This document shows positions 8,783-17,831 of a stretch of DNA of 64,000 nucleotides, piece by piece; positions within the stretch are counted from its first letter, which is position 1; the number at the start of each line of letters is the position of its first letter. Under the pieces are notes generated by a model. It ran no database searches. It was not told the origin of the DNA and saw only the letters and a program-made list of their open reading frames with translations. Position numbers and translations under genes: made by a program. The DNA is from Anaerotignum neopropionicum (GTDB taxonomy: Bacteria > Bacillota > Clostridia > Lachnospirales > Anaerotignaceae), in NCBI RefSeq assembly GCF_001571775.1, contig NZ_LRVM01000005.1, forward strand, positions 162,854 to 226,853, in the 5' to 3' direction.

Positions 8783-9796
8783 ATGGAGATAATTAAGGAT
8801 GTATGGGACTTTTTTCAAAATCAAATACTTGGCATGAAATGGTTAAACGAATTAATTGGGAATGGTTTATCAGCATTAGGGCTTGATATAAATAGCCGTT
8901 GGATAGGAAGTATCCAGTTTTTTGCATATGACGTTATTAAAATAACGGTGTTATTGTGTTTCTTAATATATTCTATTAGTTATATACAGAGTTACTTCCC
9001 ACCAGAGCGTAGCAAAAAAATTCTGGGTGGGTTCCATGGTATTGGAGCAAATATTGTTGCGGCACTCTTGGGGACAGTAACCCCCTTTTGTTCTTGTTCC
9101 TCTATTCCGTTGTTTATCGGTTTTACATCAGCGGGATTACCTTTAGGTGTCACTTTCTCTTTTCTTATTTCATCACCAATGGTTGATCTTGGCTCACTCG
9201 TTTTACTGATGAGCATCTTTGGTGCAAAGGTAGCTATTATTTATGTCATTGTGGGGCTAATTATTGCAGTTGTTGGTGGTACAATTATTGAAAAATTGCG
9301 CATGGAAAAGCATGTGGAAAGTTTTATTTTGACAGCTGGGAGTGTAGATATTGAATCACCCGAGCTTACCAGAAGAGATAGATTGACATATGCGAAGGAA
9401 CAAATGCTTTCCACATTTAAAAAAGTGTTTCCTTATATCCTTATTGGGGTAGGTATCGGAGCAGTCATTCATAACTGGATTCCTGAAGAATGGGTTGCAA
9501 ACGTACTGGGTAGTGAAAATCCGTTTGGCGTAGTTTTAGCAACTTTCATCGGTGTTCCGATGTATGCTGACATTTTTGGTACCATACCAATTGCTGAAGC
9601 ATTATTTTACAAAGGTGCTCAACTTGGAGCAATTCTGTCCTTTATGATGGCAGTAACAACATTATCTCTGCCTTCACTGATTTTGCTGCGAAAGGCTGTA
9701 AAACCTAAGCTTTTAGCTTTATTTATTGCTATTTGCACAATAGGTATCGTAGTTGTAGGTTACTTGTTTAACGTAATTCAGACGATTATTGTTTAG
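8783..9796 (+). CDS. ArsP/YraQ-type permease (probable organoarsenical or metalloid efflux)
   Basis: A 337-residue membrane protein of the DUF318/UPF0718 permease family with about eight helices. The conserved TPFCSCSSIPLFIGF segment (near residue 113) carries paired cysteines; related ArsP proteins use such cysteines to export trivalent organoarsenicals. A second symmetrical motif, GVPMYADIFGTIPIAEAL, lies in the C-terminal half. It follows arsR by 84 bases and is preceded by GAGAGGTTGATG. Other members of this family handle different metals, so the substrate is inferred from its neighbours. Confidence 0.82.
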   Translation: MEIIKDVWDFFQNQILGMKWLNELIGNGLSALGLDINSRWIGSIQFFAYDVIKITVLLCFLIYSISYIQSYFPPERSKKILGGFHGIGANIVAALLGTVTPFCSCSSIPLFIGFTSAGLPLGVTFSFLISSPMVDLGSLVLLMSIFGAKVAIIYVIVGLIIAVVGGTIIEKLRMEKHVESFILTAGSVDIESPELTRRDRLTYAKEQMLSTFKKVFPYILIGVGIGAVIHNWIPEEWVANVLGSENPFGVVLATFIGVPMYADIFGTIPIAEALFYKGAQLGAILSFMMAVTTLSLPSLILLRKAVKPKLLALFIAICTIGIVVVGYLFNVIQTIIV

Positions 9797-9828
9797 AAAA
9801 AATGAAATGATGGAGGGAATTACTGCTT

Positions 9829-10371
9829 ATGAATATGAAAAAAATAGATACGAAAAAGCTGTTAGGTAAAATATTGGTGCCGGTATTAATTGCGGCGACA
9901 CTTATACTAATATGGATCGTAAAAACCCATCCAACATCTACTCCCATTGATGAACAAACTGGAATTGTTACGGACTTTGCACTGGAAGCAACTTCCATTG
10001 ATCTTGATATACTGAAGGAATACAACCTGCCTATTATCATTGACTTCGGAGCGGATTCCTGTATTCCATGCAAGGAAATGGCTCCTGTACTAAAAACGTT
10101 AAACGCGGAAATGCAGGGCAAAGCAATCATCAAGTTTGTTGATGTTTGGAAAAACGGAGACGCTGCAAAGGATTTTCCGATTCAGGTTATTCCCACTCAG
10201 GTATTTATTAATGATGATGGAACACCTTATGTGCCAAGGGATGATATGGAAATAAAGTTTGATATGTATACCTATAGTGATACAGGTGAGCATGCCTTCA
10301 CAGTGCATCAAGGTGGGCTGACTGAAGCGGAGATGAGAGCTATCCTTATTGATATGGGGGTGGTTGAATGA
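9829..10371 (+). CDS. Membrane-anchored thioredoxin-like protein
   Basis: A 180-residue protein with an N-terminal transmembrane anchor (about residues 12-29, ILVPVLIAATLILIWIV) and an extracytoplasmic thioredoxin fold. The active site is CIPC in GADSCIPCKEMAP, followed by the cis-proline segment VIPTQVF. It overlaps ccdA by 4 bases, so the two are translationally coupled. CcdA should pass electrons across the membrane to this protein, which probably keeps a cysteine or thiolate substrate reduced during arsenic handling. Confidence 0.88.
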   Translation: MNMKKIDTKKLLGKILVPVLIAATLILIWIVKTHPTSTPIDEQTGIVTDFALEATSIDLDILKEYNLPIIIDFGADSCIPCKEMAPVLKTLNAEMQGKAIIKFVDVWKNGDAAKDFPIQVIPTQVFINDDGTPYVPRDDMEIKFDMYTYSDTGEHAFTVHQGGLTEAEMRAILIDMGVVE

Positions 10372-11057
10372 CACAAATCCTTGAGGGTTTATCCGAAATA
10401 ATTACAAATAGCGGTTGGCTTGCACCGATTCTTGCACTTTTTGCGGGAGTGCTTACTTCTTTTACACCGTGTTCATTATCTAGCATCCCTCTTGTCATAG
10501 GATATGTGGGTGGCACAGGTCAGCGCGATACAAAAAGAGCCTTTTGGCTATCGGTCACTTTTGCAGGAGGAGCGGCTGTGACATTTACAGTGCTTGGAGT
10601 AATTGCTTCCCTTGCCGGTCGTTTGATGGGAACTTCTGCTTCATGGTGGTATCTCATTTTGGGCACACTAATGATTCTGATGGCTTTGCAAACCTGGGGT
10701 ATTTTTGAAATCATACCATCCAGCTATTTGCTTCAAAAAAACACGAAGAAAGGCTATGCCGGAGCCTTCATTGCAGGCATTCTAGGCGGCATCTTTTCCT
10801 CCCCCTGCTCCACACCTGTGCTCATCGCTCTGCTTACGATTGTCGCTGGAAAAGGAAGTGTTGTTTGGGGAATACTATTATTGCTACTATATTCAATCGG
10901 TCATGGCATTCTTGCGATTGTCGCCGGAACGTCTTTCGGCTTTGTACAAAAGCTTTCTTCAAACGAAAAATATGGTAAAGCAAGCACTGTACTAAAAATA
11001 GTGATGGGTTCTCTGATCTTGCTCATTGGGTTTTATATGTTTTATCTTGGGTTCTAA
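10368..11057 (+). CDS. ccdA: CcdA/DsbD-type thiol electron-transfer membrane protein
   Basis: A 229-residue membrane protein of the CcdA family with six predicted helices. Two reactive cysteines are in the expected symmetric sites: SFTPCSLSSIPLVIGY in the first half and FSSPCSTPVLIALL in the second. It moves reducing equivalents from cytoplasmic thioredoxin to extracytoplasmic thiol proteins. It sits between two thioredoxin-fold genes, making a complete redox relay within the arsenic operon. Confidence 0.92.
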   Translation: MTQILEGLSEIITNSGWLAPILALFAGVLTSFTPCSLSSIPLVIGYVGGTGQRDTKRAFWLSVTFAGGAAVTFTVLGVIASLAGRLMGTSASWWYLILGTLMILMALQTWGIFEIIPSSYLLQKNTKKGYAGAFIAGILGGIFSSPCSTPVLIALLTIVAGKGSVVWGILLLLLYSIGHGILAIVAGTSFGFVQKLSSNEKYGKASTVLKIVMGSLILLIGFYMFYLGF

Positions 11058-11084
11058 AATTATATAAAAAAGGAGAGATTTATT

Positions 11085-11435
11085 ATGGCATTGTTTGGTA
11101 AGAAAAATAAAAAAGAGGAAACTACATCTTGCAGCTGTGGAGGAAATTGTGGTGCAGAAAGCATGGCAAAAACAGAAACCACTAACTCCGAAGGTGCAGG
11201 TGTAAAAGTATTGGGAAGTGGCTGTGCCAAGTGCAATCAACTTGAAGATGCAACAAAAGCAGCCTTGAAACAACTGGGAATGGATACTACCATTGATCAT
11301 GTGACTGATTTCTCACAGATTGCCGCTTATGGTGTAATGACTACACCAGCACTTGTTATAGATGGCAAAGTGGTTTCCTACGGGAAAGTGCTTAAAACGG
11401 ATGAGGTCGTAAAAATCCTGCAGAAGGTTAGATAA
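11085..11435 (+). CDS. Small redox protein (TM0996/MTH895 family) with Cys-rich N-terminus
   Basis: A 116-residue protein. Residues about 40-116 form a mini-thioredoxin fold with active site GCAKC and the cis-proline segment TTPALVIDGKVV. In front of it is an unusual N-terminal extension with CSCGGNC, rich in cysteine and lysine, which the broken paralogue at 7996 lacks. The extension might bind As(III) or another soft metal; this is inference. The RBS is AGGAGAG, 28 bases after ccdA. Confidence 0.87.
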   Translation: MALFGKKNKKEETTSCSCGGNCGAESMAKTETTNSEGAGVKVLGSGCAKCNQLEDATKAALKQLGMDTTIDHVTDFSQIAAYGVMTTPALVIDGKVVSYGKVLKTDEVVKILQKVR

Positions 11436-11534
11436 CTGTTATGAGTGCTTTTTGTGCTTTTGTGTTTTTAAATAAAAAATATCTAGTGATGCAAGATTAA
11501 TAGAAATTAAAAATATGAAATAAGGGGGTGCTAA

Positions 11535-12014
11535 ATGTTTACCTACATCTTATATGGGCTTGCAGGTGGAGGTCTTGCAATATCTTTTTTTAAAGACCGA
11601 AATAAGACAAAAATGGCATTGAGAAAGGCATGGAGATCCTTTGAAAACATTTTGCCGCAATTTCTATCCATTTTAATCATCATCGGCCTTGCTCTTGCGA
11701 TATTAAGCCCGGAAACAATTACAGTTCTTCTGGGAACACGTTCGGGAATTTGGGGTGTGATCGGGGCGGCGATGATAGGGTCTGTTACTCTGATTCCTGG
11801 GTTTGTGGCATTTCCACTTGCGGCGGCACTTCAAAAAAATGGTGCGGGATATATGCAAATCGCAGCTTTTGTTTCTACGCTTATGATGGTTGGAATTGTT
11901 ACGTTGCCACTTGAAATAAAGACTTTTGGAAAGCGTGCAACAATGATTCGAAATATTTTGGCGTTCGCTTTTTCACTGATTGCCGCATTTGTGATTGGAG
12001 TGGTGCTGAAATGA
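11535..12014 (+). CDS. Half-size permease, first subunit
   Basis: A 159-residue membrane protein, about half the usual length of the DUF318-type permeases, with four to five hydrophobic helices. It carries a GSVTLIPGFVAFPLAAALQ motif matching GSAAAGPLYAAFPIAGIML in the next gene, so the two are related halves. They overlap by 4 bases, suggesting a coupled heterodimer that substitutes for one full-length permease. RBS GGGGGTG. The substrate is unknown; arsenicals are likely from context. Confidence 0.82.
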   Translation: MFTYILYGLAGGGLAISFFKDRNKTKMALRKAWRSFENILPQFLSILIIIGLALAILSPETITVLLGTRSGIWGVIGAAMIGSVTLIPGFVAFPLAAALQKNGAGYMQIAAFVSTLMMVGIVTLPLEIKTFGKRATMIRNILAFAFSLIAAFVIGVVLK

Positions 12015-12538
12015 AAGCTTTTTTAAAAAGGTATAAAGTATTTCTTCTTTTGATTATTGTTAACATTATAGTAGGATTTGCTTTGCCGGAAATCGGGTTA
12101 AAATCCCTCAATCTTACGAAGAAGAACTTCATTGAGATGATATCGGTAATCCCTCCCATTTTTATACTTTTGGGACTACTGGACGTATGGGTTGACCGCG
12201 CCACCATGATGAAGTACACAGGCAAAAACTCCGGATTGAAAGGAGTTCTGATTGCTTTCTTGCTGGGTTCTGCCGCCGCTGGGCCATTGTATGCAGCCTT
12301 TCCTATTGCTGGCATCATGTTGAAAAAAGGCAGTAGTTTATTTAATGTATTTGTTTTTATTGGCGCTTGGTCAACAACAAAGATACCCATGTTAACCTTC
12401 GAAGCAGCAAGTTTAGGGATTCATTTCATGATAACCCGACTAATACTTAGCATTATCGGAATTTTGATTATCGCTGGAATTACAGAAAAATTGTTAAATC
12501 AGGAACAGCAAAAAAAGATATATGAAATCAATCAATAG
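12011..12538 (+). CDS. Half-size permease, second subunit
   Basis: A 175-residue membrane protein with four to five helices, partner of the preceding half-permease. The motif AAGPLYAAFPIAGIMLKKG sits in the re-entrant position of the family. An N-terminal basic stretch KAFLKRYKVF suggests a cytoplasmic N-terminus. The C-terminal tail EKLLNQEQQKKIYEINQ is soluble and charged. It is followed 12 bases later by the disrupted acr3 gene. Confidence 0.82.
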   Translation: MKAFLKRYKVFLLLIIVNIIVGFALPEIGLKSLNLTKKNFIEMISVIPPIFILLGLLDVWVDRATMMKYTGKNSGLKGVLIAFLLGSAAAGPLYAAFPIAGIMLKKGSSLFNVFVFIGAWSTTKIPMLTFEAASLGIHFMITRLILSIIGILIIAGITEKLLNQEQQKKIYEINQ

Positions 12539-12550
12539 TGAGGTGCGATT

Positions 12551-13599
12551 ATGGGAAAAAGCAAAATAACAGGTATTGGTTTTTTTGAAAAATATCTGAC
12601 AATATGGGTTGCTCTTTTTATGGTCGTTGGAGTGTTGATCGGTAAATTTTTACCTGGAATTCCAGATCTCCTTGGGCGTTTTGAGTAAGCAAATGTATCA
12701 ATTCCCATTGCTATCCTAATTTGGCTTATGATTTATCCCATGATGCTCAAAGTCGACTTCCTAAGTATTAAAAACGTAGGCAAAAATCCAAAAGGCTTGT
12801 TTGTCACATGGATAACAAATTGGTTCATCAAACCCTTTAGCATGTTTGGTATTGCATGGCTGTTTTTCTTTGTGATATTCAAAGCATTCATTCCTGCCGA
12901 GCTTGCCAAAGATTATTTAGCCGGCGCAATTTTGCTCGGAGCTGCCCCATGTACAGCTATGGTGTTTGTTTAGAGCCATTTGACAAAGGGCAATGCTGCT
13001 TATACCGTGGTTCAAGTGGCAACAAATGATATTATTATTCTGATAGCCTTTTCTCCAATAGTAGCATTTCTGCTTGGTGTGAGTGGTGTTAGTATACCAT
13101 GGGATACACTTATTCTTTCAGTTGTACTGTTTGTAGTAATCCCACTGGTAGGAGGTGTAGTAACCCGATTAGCCATTACCAAAAAACATGGATTGGATTA
13201 CTTCCAGAATACATTTATCCCCAAATTTGATAACGTCACAATAATGGGATTACTTTTGACACTTATTATCATTTTCTCATTTCAAGGCAATGTTATTCTG
13301 GATAATCCACTACACATAGTTTTGATAGCGATACCTTTGATTATACAAACATTCCTAATCTTCTTTTTGCGTACCTCGCAAGTAAGGCATTGAGATCACC
13401 TCACAATATAGCGGCACCTGCTGGAATGATTGGTGCATCCAACTTTTTTGAGCTATCTGTGGCGGTAGCTATTGCGTTATTCCGTGCACAAAGCCCTGTA
13501 GCATTGGCAACCATAGTAGGAGTAATTGTTGAGGTTCCGGTCATGCTAACTCTTGTCAAAATTGCAAACAATACGAAAGGATGGTTTGAAAATGAGTAA
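12551..13599 (+). pseudogene. acr3: Disrupted arsenite efflux transporter ACR3
   Basis: Translation from the ATG at 12551 gives a recognisable ACR3 (ArsB-like) As(III) efflux protein of about 350 residues, but three defects break it. A TAA follows LLGRFE (12686-12688, where Tyr is expected), and a TAG follows CTAMVFV (12971-12973, where Trp precedes SHLTKGN). One base is also missing in a T run at 13374-13378, restored by [16 protein letters not shown]. Conserved pieces LLGAAPCTAMVF and [18 protein letters not shown], containing key ACR3 residues, are intact. Two nonsense substitutions make real decay likely. The end overlaps arsC by 8 bases. Confidence 0.88.
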
Positions 13600-13975
13600 A
13601 ACTAAGGTTGCTTTTATCTGTGTTCACAATTCATGTCGCAGTCAGATAGCAGAGGCACTTGGCAAGCACCTGGCAGGTGATAAATTTGATTTTTATTCCG
13701 CAGGAACAGAAGCAATTCCACAAATGAATCAAGATGCAGTAAGACTTATGAAAGAGCTTTACAGCATTGATATGGAACAAACACAACACTCAAAACTGCT
13801 AAAGGATATTCCTCCCGTAGATGTGGTTGTTACAATGGGCTGTAATGTCAATTGTCCATATCTTCCATGTAAGCATCGGGAAGATTGGGGACTTGAAGAT
13901 CCCACAGGAAAAAGTGACGAAGAGTTTAAAAATATTATCAAAAAGATCGAGGAACAAATACTGCATTTAAAATAA
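13592..13975 (+). CDS. arsC: Arsenate reductase, thioredoxin-coupled (LMW phosphatase fold)
   Basis: Reduces As(V) to As(III) in the cytoplasm. The 127-residue product starts with the P-loop CVHNSCRSQ (C-x5-R; nucleophilic Cys10 and a second Cys at the +5 position) and has the resolving pair in [11 protein letters not shown] (Cys about 82 and 87). The [10 protein letters not shown] acid loop is present. Because all redox cysteines are there it should be thioredoxin-recycled. The ATG at 13592 lies within the end of acr3. With acr3 broken, exported arsenite would depend on the other permeases here or elsewhere. Confidence 0.93.
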   Translation: MSKTKVAFICVHNSCRSQIAEALGKHLAGDKFDFYSAGTEAIPQMNQDAVRLMKELYSIDMEQTQHSKLLKDIPPVDVVVTMGCNVNCPYLPCKHREDWGLEDPTGKSDEEFKNIIKKIEEQILHLK

Positions 13976-13989
13976 CTTAAGTAATAACA

Positions 13990-14035
13990 GAGTATCCTTT
14001 CGTTGGCAAATTCCAATTGAAGGATGCTCTTTTTT
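13990..14035 (+). terminator. Terminator of the arsenic operon
   Basis: Stem GAGTATCCTTTC / GAAGGATGCTC followed by TTTTTT, 15 bases after the arsC stop. Confidence 0.85.
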
Positions 14036-14263
14036 ATGCTATAATTACAAGACTTTGGAAATATAAGGGTGAAAAGCATTCAAAGTCTTAACGAAATGTT
14101 ACATCAACAGGTTTGTCATCATATAATTTTTCTCGTTCCATGTGGAAACATGTGTATTGTTATATGAAAAAATATGGCTCGTTTGACATTCCATTCAAAA
14201 CACCACCCTCAATGGATAATGTTATCAAATGAAATGTACCTACATTTAGTCTACATCCTCATA

Positions 14264-14292
14264 TTATCAATAAACATGAAAACATGTATAAT
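14264..14292 (+). promoter_or_regulatory. Promoter of the LUD-domain gene
   Basis: TTATCA (14264-14269), 17-bp spacer, TATAAT (14287-14292), 22 bases before the start codon. The rest of the 13976-14313 gap (after the arsenic terminator) shows no gene; a hairpin ACATGTGG/CATGT-like repeat near 14138-14153 is too weak to name. Confidence 0.65.
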
Positions 14293-14313
14293 ATTTTTAT
14301 CGGAGGAAGCCCC

Positions 14314-14955
14314 ATGGATGAAAACATTTCTTGGTTTATGGAAAAACGGGTTGAAAAAACCATCAATGCCCTGAATCAAAAAAATATGAAAGGCATTTTT
14401 GTAAAAAACGAAACTGAATTACTCCAAGTCATCCAAAACCTGGTGGCGAAAAATTCGCTGGTAGGAATTGGGGATTCCCTTACCCTTTTAGAAACAGGTG
14501 TACTGGATTTATTGCGCAATGGAAGCTATGCCTTTTTAGATAAATATAAAGAGGGCATTACAAAAGAGGAAAAAAAGGAAATTTACATACAAAACTTTTC
14601 TGCCGATACTTTTTTGTGCAGTACCAATGCCATTACAGAGGAAGGCGAGTTATATAACATAGATGGAAATGGGAGCAGAGTTGCTCCCATGATCTATGGG
14701 CCAAAACAAGTTATCATTGTAGCAGGTATCAATAAATTGGTTCGGAATAAAGAAGATGCCGAAAACAGAGCTAGAAATTATGCCGCTCCCATTGATGCGA
14801 AAAGATTAAACAAAAATACACCTTGCACAAAAATCGGCCATTGTGTGGATTGCAAAAGTCCAAACAGAATTTGCAATGCGTTTGTAACCATATCAGGCCA
14901 GTTTGTAAAAGACCGAATCAAAATAATTATTGTTGGGAAAACCTTGGGCTATTGA
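14314..14955 (+). CDS. LUD-domain (lactate utilization-like) protein
   Basis: A 213-residue protein of the LutB/LutC (DUF162) family. Features are the LVGIGDSLTLLETGVL motif at about 49-64, LCSTNAITEEGELYNIDGNG at about 108-127 and a C-terminal cysteine-containing region CTKIGHCVDCKSPNRIC. Such proteins act in lactate oxidation or as single-domain paralogues of unknown role in anaerobes; a true lutABC operon is absent here, so a role in lactate use is not shown. The start at 14314 is set by GGAGG. Confidence 0.85.
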   Translation: MDENISWFMEKRVEKTINALNQKNMKGIFVKNETELLQVIQNLVAKNSLVGIGDSLTLLETGVLDLLRNGSYAFLDKYKEGITKEEKKEIYIQNFSADTFLCSTNAITEEGELYNIDGNGSRVAPMIYGPKQVIIVAGINKLVRNKEDAENRARNYAAPIDAKRLNKNTPCTKIGHCVDCKSPNRICNAFVTISGQFVKDRIKIIIVGKTLGY

Positions 14956-15055
14956 TTGCAGCGTAAAATGAAATTCTGTGAAAATTTTACGGATCCGTTG
15001 ATTACGGAAATGTTTATTCCCACTTTACTTTTATAATAATAGAGGAGGAATCTTA

Positions 15056-15568
15056 ATGGAAATAAAATTCGAATTAACAGAAGAAGATTATATAAAATTT
15101 AATTTATATCATATGGAAAATTCACCATCGCAAAAAAAGCTGCATCGTTCACTGCGGTATGCCCTGCCCCTTTTATTTACATTTCCCATATATTTTATTG
15201 GATCCGGGGTGCTCAAACAGCCAAGTTTGTATTGGCTTATCATTTCCATATTGTTTTTCGTAGTATGGATTTTTTACTATCCTAAACGGTATAAAAGCAG
15301 CATAAGAAAACAAGCCCAAAAATTACTGCGTGAGGGTGACAATTCCTCATATTTTGGTAAAAAAACAATGCTTATTGATGAAAATTCCATTAAAATATTT
15401 GATGAACTTTCTTCAAAAACCATTTCAAAAAACAGCATAAAATCAATTAAAATTTATGATGATTTGATTTTGATTTACTTGAGCGCAGTCACGGCTCATA
15501 TTATACCAACCAGAAACTTGGATGAAACAACAAAAAACCAGCTGATAAAGGAATTGGATTTATTTTAG
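15056..15568 (+). CDS. YcxB-like membrane protein
   Basis: A 170-residue protein with two transmembrane segments in the middle (about 36-52 LLFTFPIYFIGSGVL and 57-77 YWLIISILFFVVWIFYYP) and a soluble C-terminal domain with KTMLIDENSIKIFDE and HIIPTRNL, the typical YcxB-like domain. The RBS AGAGGAGGAATCTTA is strong. Function is unknown in the family. It may be transcribed with the following hydrolase gene. Confidence 0.8.
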   Translation: MEIKFELTEEDYIKFNLYHMENSPSQKKLHRSLRYALPLLFTFPIYFIGSGVLKQPSLYWLIISILFFVVWIFYYPKRYKSSIRKQAQKLLREGDNSSYFGKKTMLIDENSIKIFDELSSKTISKNSIKSIKIYDDLILIYLSAVTAHIIPTRNLDETTKNQLIKELDLF

Positions 15569-15616
15569 TGCCAAAAAGAATGCTTTCAAAAAACAACTCT
15601 ATACAGGAGAGTGCCT

Positions 15617-16198
15617 ATGCTGCAAAAAATCAGTAATCATAAAACAGCGATCATTCTGCTACACGAAATCTATGGTATAAACCAATTTATTGAAACAATG
15701 TCTGCCAAGCTTAACTTACAAGGCTTTGATGTATTTTGTCCCAACATGCTGGGCAGAGAATGCTTTGACTACACCCAATCCCATGAGGCTTATGAATTCT
15801 TCAAAAAAAACGTAGGATTTGATTATTGGAAAAAGGTTATGGTGTTATCAGCCCGACTAAAGCTTGCCTATGAAAAGGTTTATTTCATTGGCTTCAGTGT
15901 GGGGGCAACGATTGCCTGGCGGTGCTGTGAAGGCGACAGCTGCGATGGAATCATCTGCTGCTATGGCTCTCGCATACGAGATTATTTGTCCCTCCGTCCC
16001 TCCTGCCCCACACTTCTATTGTTTGCCCATGAGGATTCCTTTGACGTGGAGCATGTAGTAAAAAAGCTTTCGGATAAACCAAATATTGAAACATTTCAAT
16101 TCCAAGCCAGTCATGGCTTCATGGATCAATACACAGCATCTTATCATCAAAAACACGCAAAAAAAGCGGAAACATATATCAGAGGTTTTCTAAAATGA
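15617..16198 (+). CDS. Dienelactone hydrolase family protein
   Basis: Alpha/beta-fold hydrolase of 193 residues. It begins ILLHEIYGINQFIE, the typical LHEI.G segment of dienelactone hydrolases. The nucleophile elbow is GFSVGA with serine, not the cysteine of classical DLH. DSF (about 138-140) and SHGFMDQY supply the acid and histidine. The ATG at 15617 fits the AGGAG at 15605-15609 better than the GTG at 15611. The substrate is unknown. Confidence 0.84.
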   Translation: MLQKISNHKTAIILLHEIYGINQFIETMSAKLNLQGFDVFCPNMLGRECFDYTQSHEAYEFFKKNVGFDYWKKVMVLSARLKLAYEKVYFIGFSVGATIAWRCCEGDSCDGIICCYGSRIRDYLSLRPSCPTLLLFAHEDSFDVEHVVKKLSDKPNIETFQFQASHGFMDQYTASYHQKHAKKAETYIRGFLK

Positions 16199-16311
16199 AT
16201 TGCTTTTTTCGACCTCTTAATATACAAGATTTCTCTGGGGCTTGCCCATGATTTTCCAAGCAAAAATAAAACGGCTGTTTTTGGTAAACAAAGATTTAGG
16301 GAGGTGACACT

Positions 16312-16746
16312 TTGAATTTTGATTTTGCATCCATTCAAGACATTGACGGCTGGATGGAATTGTTGGAGTTAGTGAAAGACAGCTTTCCTGGTTTGGATCA
16401 GGATGCTTATAAAACGGGACTTTACGAAAGTATTTTGCGTAAGGAAGCTTTGGTGGCAAAAAAAGATGGACTGACGATTGGTACATTGGCCTTTTCTTAT
16501 GAAAATAAAGACCTAATTTTTTTAGCAGTACATCCCAATTATCGTAAAATGGAAATTGCCCAAAATTTGCTCAAGAAGATGGCCTCCTTATTTTCAAAGG
16601 GAACACAAATCAGTGTTATTACATATCGAGAAGGTGACCCACAAGGGCTTGCAGCAAGAAATTTATATTTAAATTTTGGGTTTCAATGCGGAGAATTTCT
16701 TGTGATGTTCGACTATCCTTGCCAAAAATTTACTTTTATTGTATAA
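16312..16746 (+). CDS. GNAT-family N-acetyltransferase
   Basis: A 144-residue GNAT fold protein. The acetyl-CoA-binding region is ALAVHPNYRKMEIAQNLLKKM-like (LAVHPNYRKMEIAQNLL, a variant of the Q/RxxGxA motif) near residues 70-88, and the C-terminus holds RNLYLNFGFQCGEF. The start is a TTG at 16312 preceded by GGGAGGTGACAC. The substrate is unknown. Confidence 0.85.
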   Translation: MNFDFASIQDIDGWMELLELVKDSFPGLDQDAYKTGLYESILRKEALVAKKDGLTIGTLAFSYENKDLIFLAVHPNYRKMEIAQNLLKKMASLFSKGTQISVITYREGDPQGLAARNLYLNFGFQCGEFLVMFDYPCQKFTFIV

Positions 16747-16984
16747 TTATCTCCTTACATATCCGCTTTTTCATTAAGCAGAAATAACGGATACATGTCA
16801 AAAACATTTTTTTCATATCAAGCTGCTGTGGAATTCTTTTGAAATCAGATTTTCCCAAAAATCCATTACTTTTTTTACCTTTTCCTTGTCTTTTGGTAAC
16901 AATTCCCTTAAAATAAGCCTTGAAGTCATCTATTAATTCGTGCTCATACATGCAAATCAGTTTCAAGGAAAGGAACTTTACAAA

Positions 16985-17746
16985 ATGCCGACAAACAGAG
17001 AAAAGGGCTTAAATTCCAACAATCTTAAGGTAATTGCAATTATCGCCATGACAATTGATCACTTTGCCAGCGTAATTTTTCCAAATTACCCAACCCATCC
17101 AATGATTTTGTTATTACATATCATAGGTAGGTTAACCGCACCAATTATGTGGTTTTTTGTTGTGGAGGGATTTTTTTATACCCACAATTTAAAAAAGTAT
17201 ATAAAAAGGCTTTTTTTGTTTTCTATTGTTTCCCACTTTGCCTATAACTTTGCCTTTGGAATTCCCTTTGTTCCATTTCAAACAACTATTTTCAATCAAA
17301 CAAGTGTATTATGGACTTTGGCGTGGGGATTGGTGGCACTGGCAATTGCCCAAAGTACAGATCCACGACTCAAGCCGTGGATAAAAACCGTACTTACCCT
17401 TTGCATCTGCGCCATTAGCTTTTGCGCTGATTGGAGCTGCATTGGAACCTTGGCAATCCTATATATGGGAAACAACAGAAGTAATTTCAAAAAACAAATG
17501 ACAAGCATGGTTTTTGTGGTTGCCATGTATGCGGCGGTTTATTTCTTATTTATCAACAAAGTATACGGTATTTTACAACTATTTGTTGCTCTGTCTATCC
17601 CCCTTCTCAAGCAATATAATGGTGAAAGAGGAAGCTGGAAAGGAATGAAGTGGTTCTTCTATGCTTACTATCCCGCCCATCTTATCATTTGTGGTATCGT
17701 TCGAATTTCATTATACGGAAATGTGGGCGTGATGATCGGCGGATAA
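16985..17746 (+). CDS. TraX-family membrane protein
   Basis: A 253-residue polytopic membrane protein of the TraX/acyltransferase-like family. Diagnostic features are NNLKVIAIIAMTIDHFA near the N-terminus, HIIGRLTAPIMWFFVVEGFFYT, and the late YAYYPAHLIICGIV segment. TraX of plasmid F acetylates pilin; chromosomal copies in Firmicutes have no proven role and may act on surface molecules. The ATG at 16985 is preceded by AAGGAACTT. The 240 bases upstream contain nothing recognisable. Confidence 0.85.
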   Translation: MPTNREKGLNSNNLKVIAIIAMTIDHFASVIFPNYPTHPMILLLHIIGRLTAPIMWFFVVEGFFYTHNLKKYIKRLFLFSIVSHFAYNFAFGIPFVPFQTTIFNQTSVLWTLAWGLVALAIAQSTDPRLKPWIKTVLTLCICAISFCADWSCIGTLAILYMGNNRSNFKKQMTSMVFVVAMYAAVYFLFINKVYGILQLFVALSIPLLKQYNGERGSWKGMKWFFYAYYPAHLIICGIVRISLYGNVGVMIGG

Positions 17747-17831
17747 GCCTTCAGAATATAAATTAGCTTATACACAATATATTAGGAAATTTCAATTTTT
17801 CTTTGCAATGATAGGTTTCTGAAAAGGAGCA

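Noticed and set aside
14069..14164. 32-codon GTG frame before the LUD gene
   Set aside because: No convincing family or conserved context; the gap has a good promoter that would start after it.
16736..16966. 76-codon minus frame between the GNAT and TraX genes
   Set aside because: No ribosome site and no motif; opposite to the direction of neighbouring genes.
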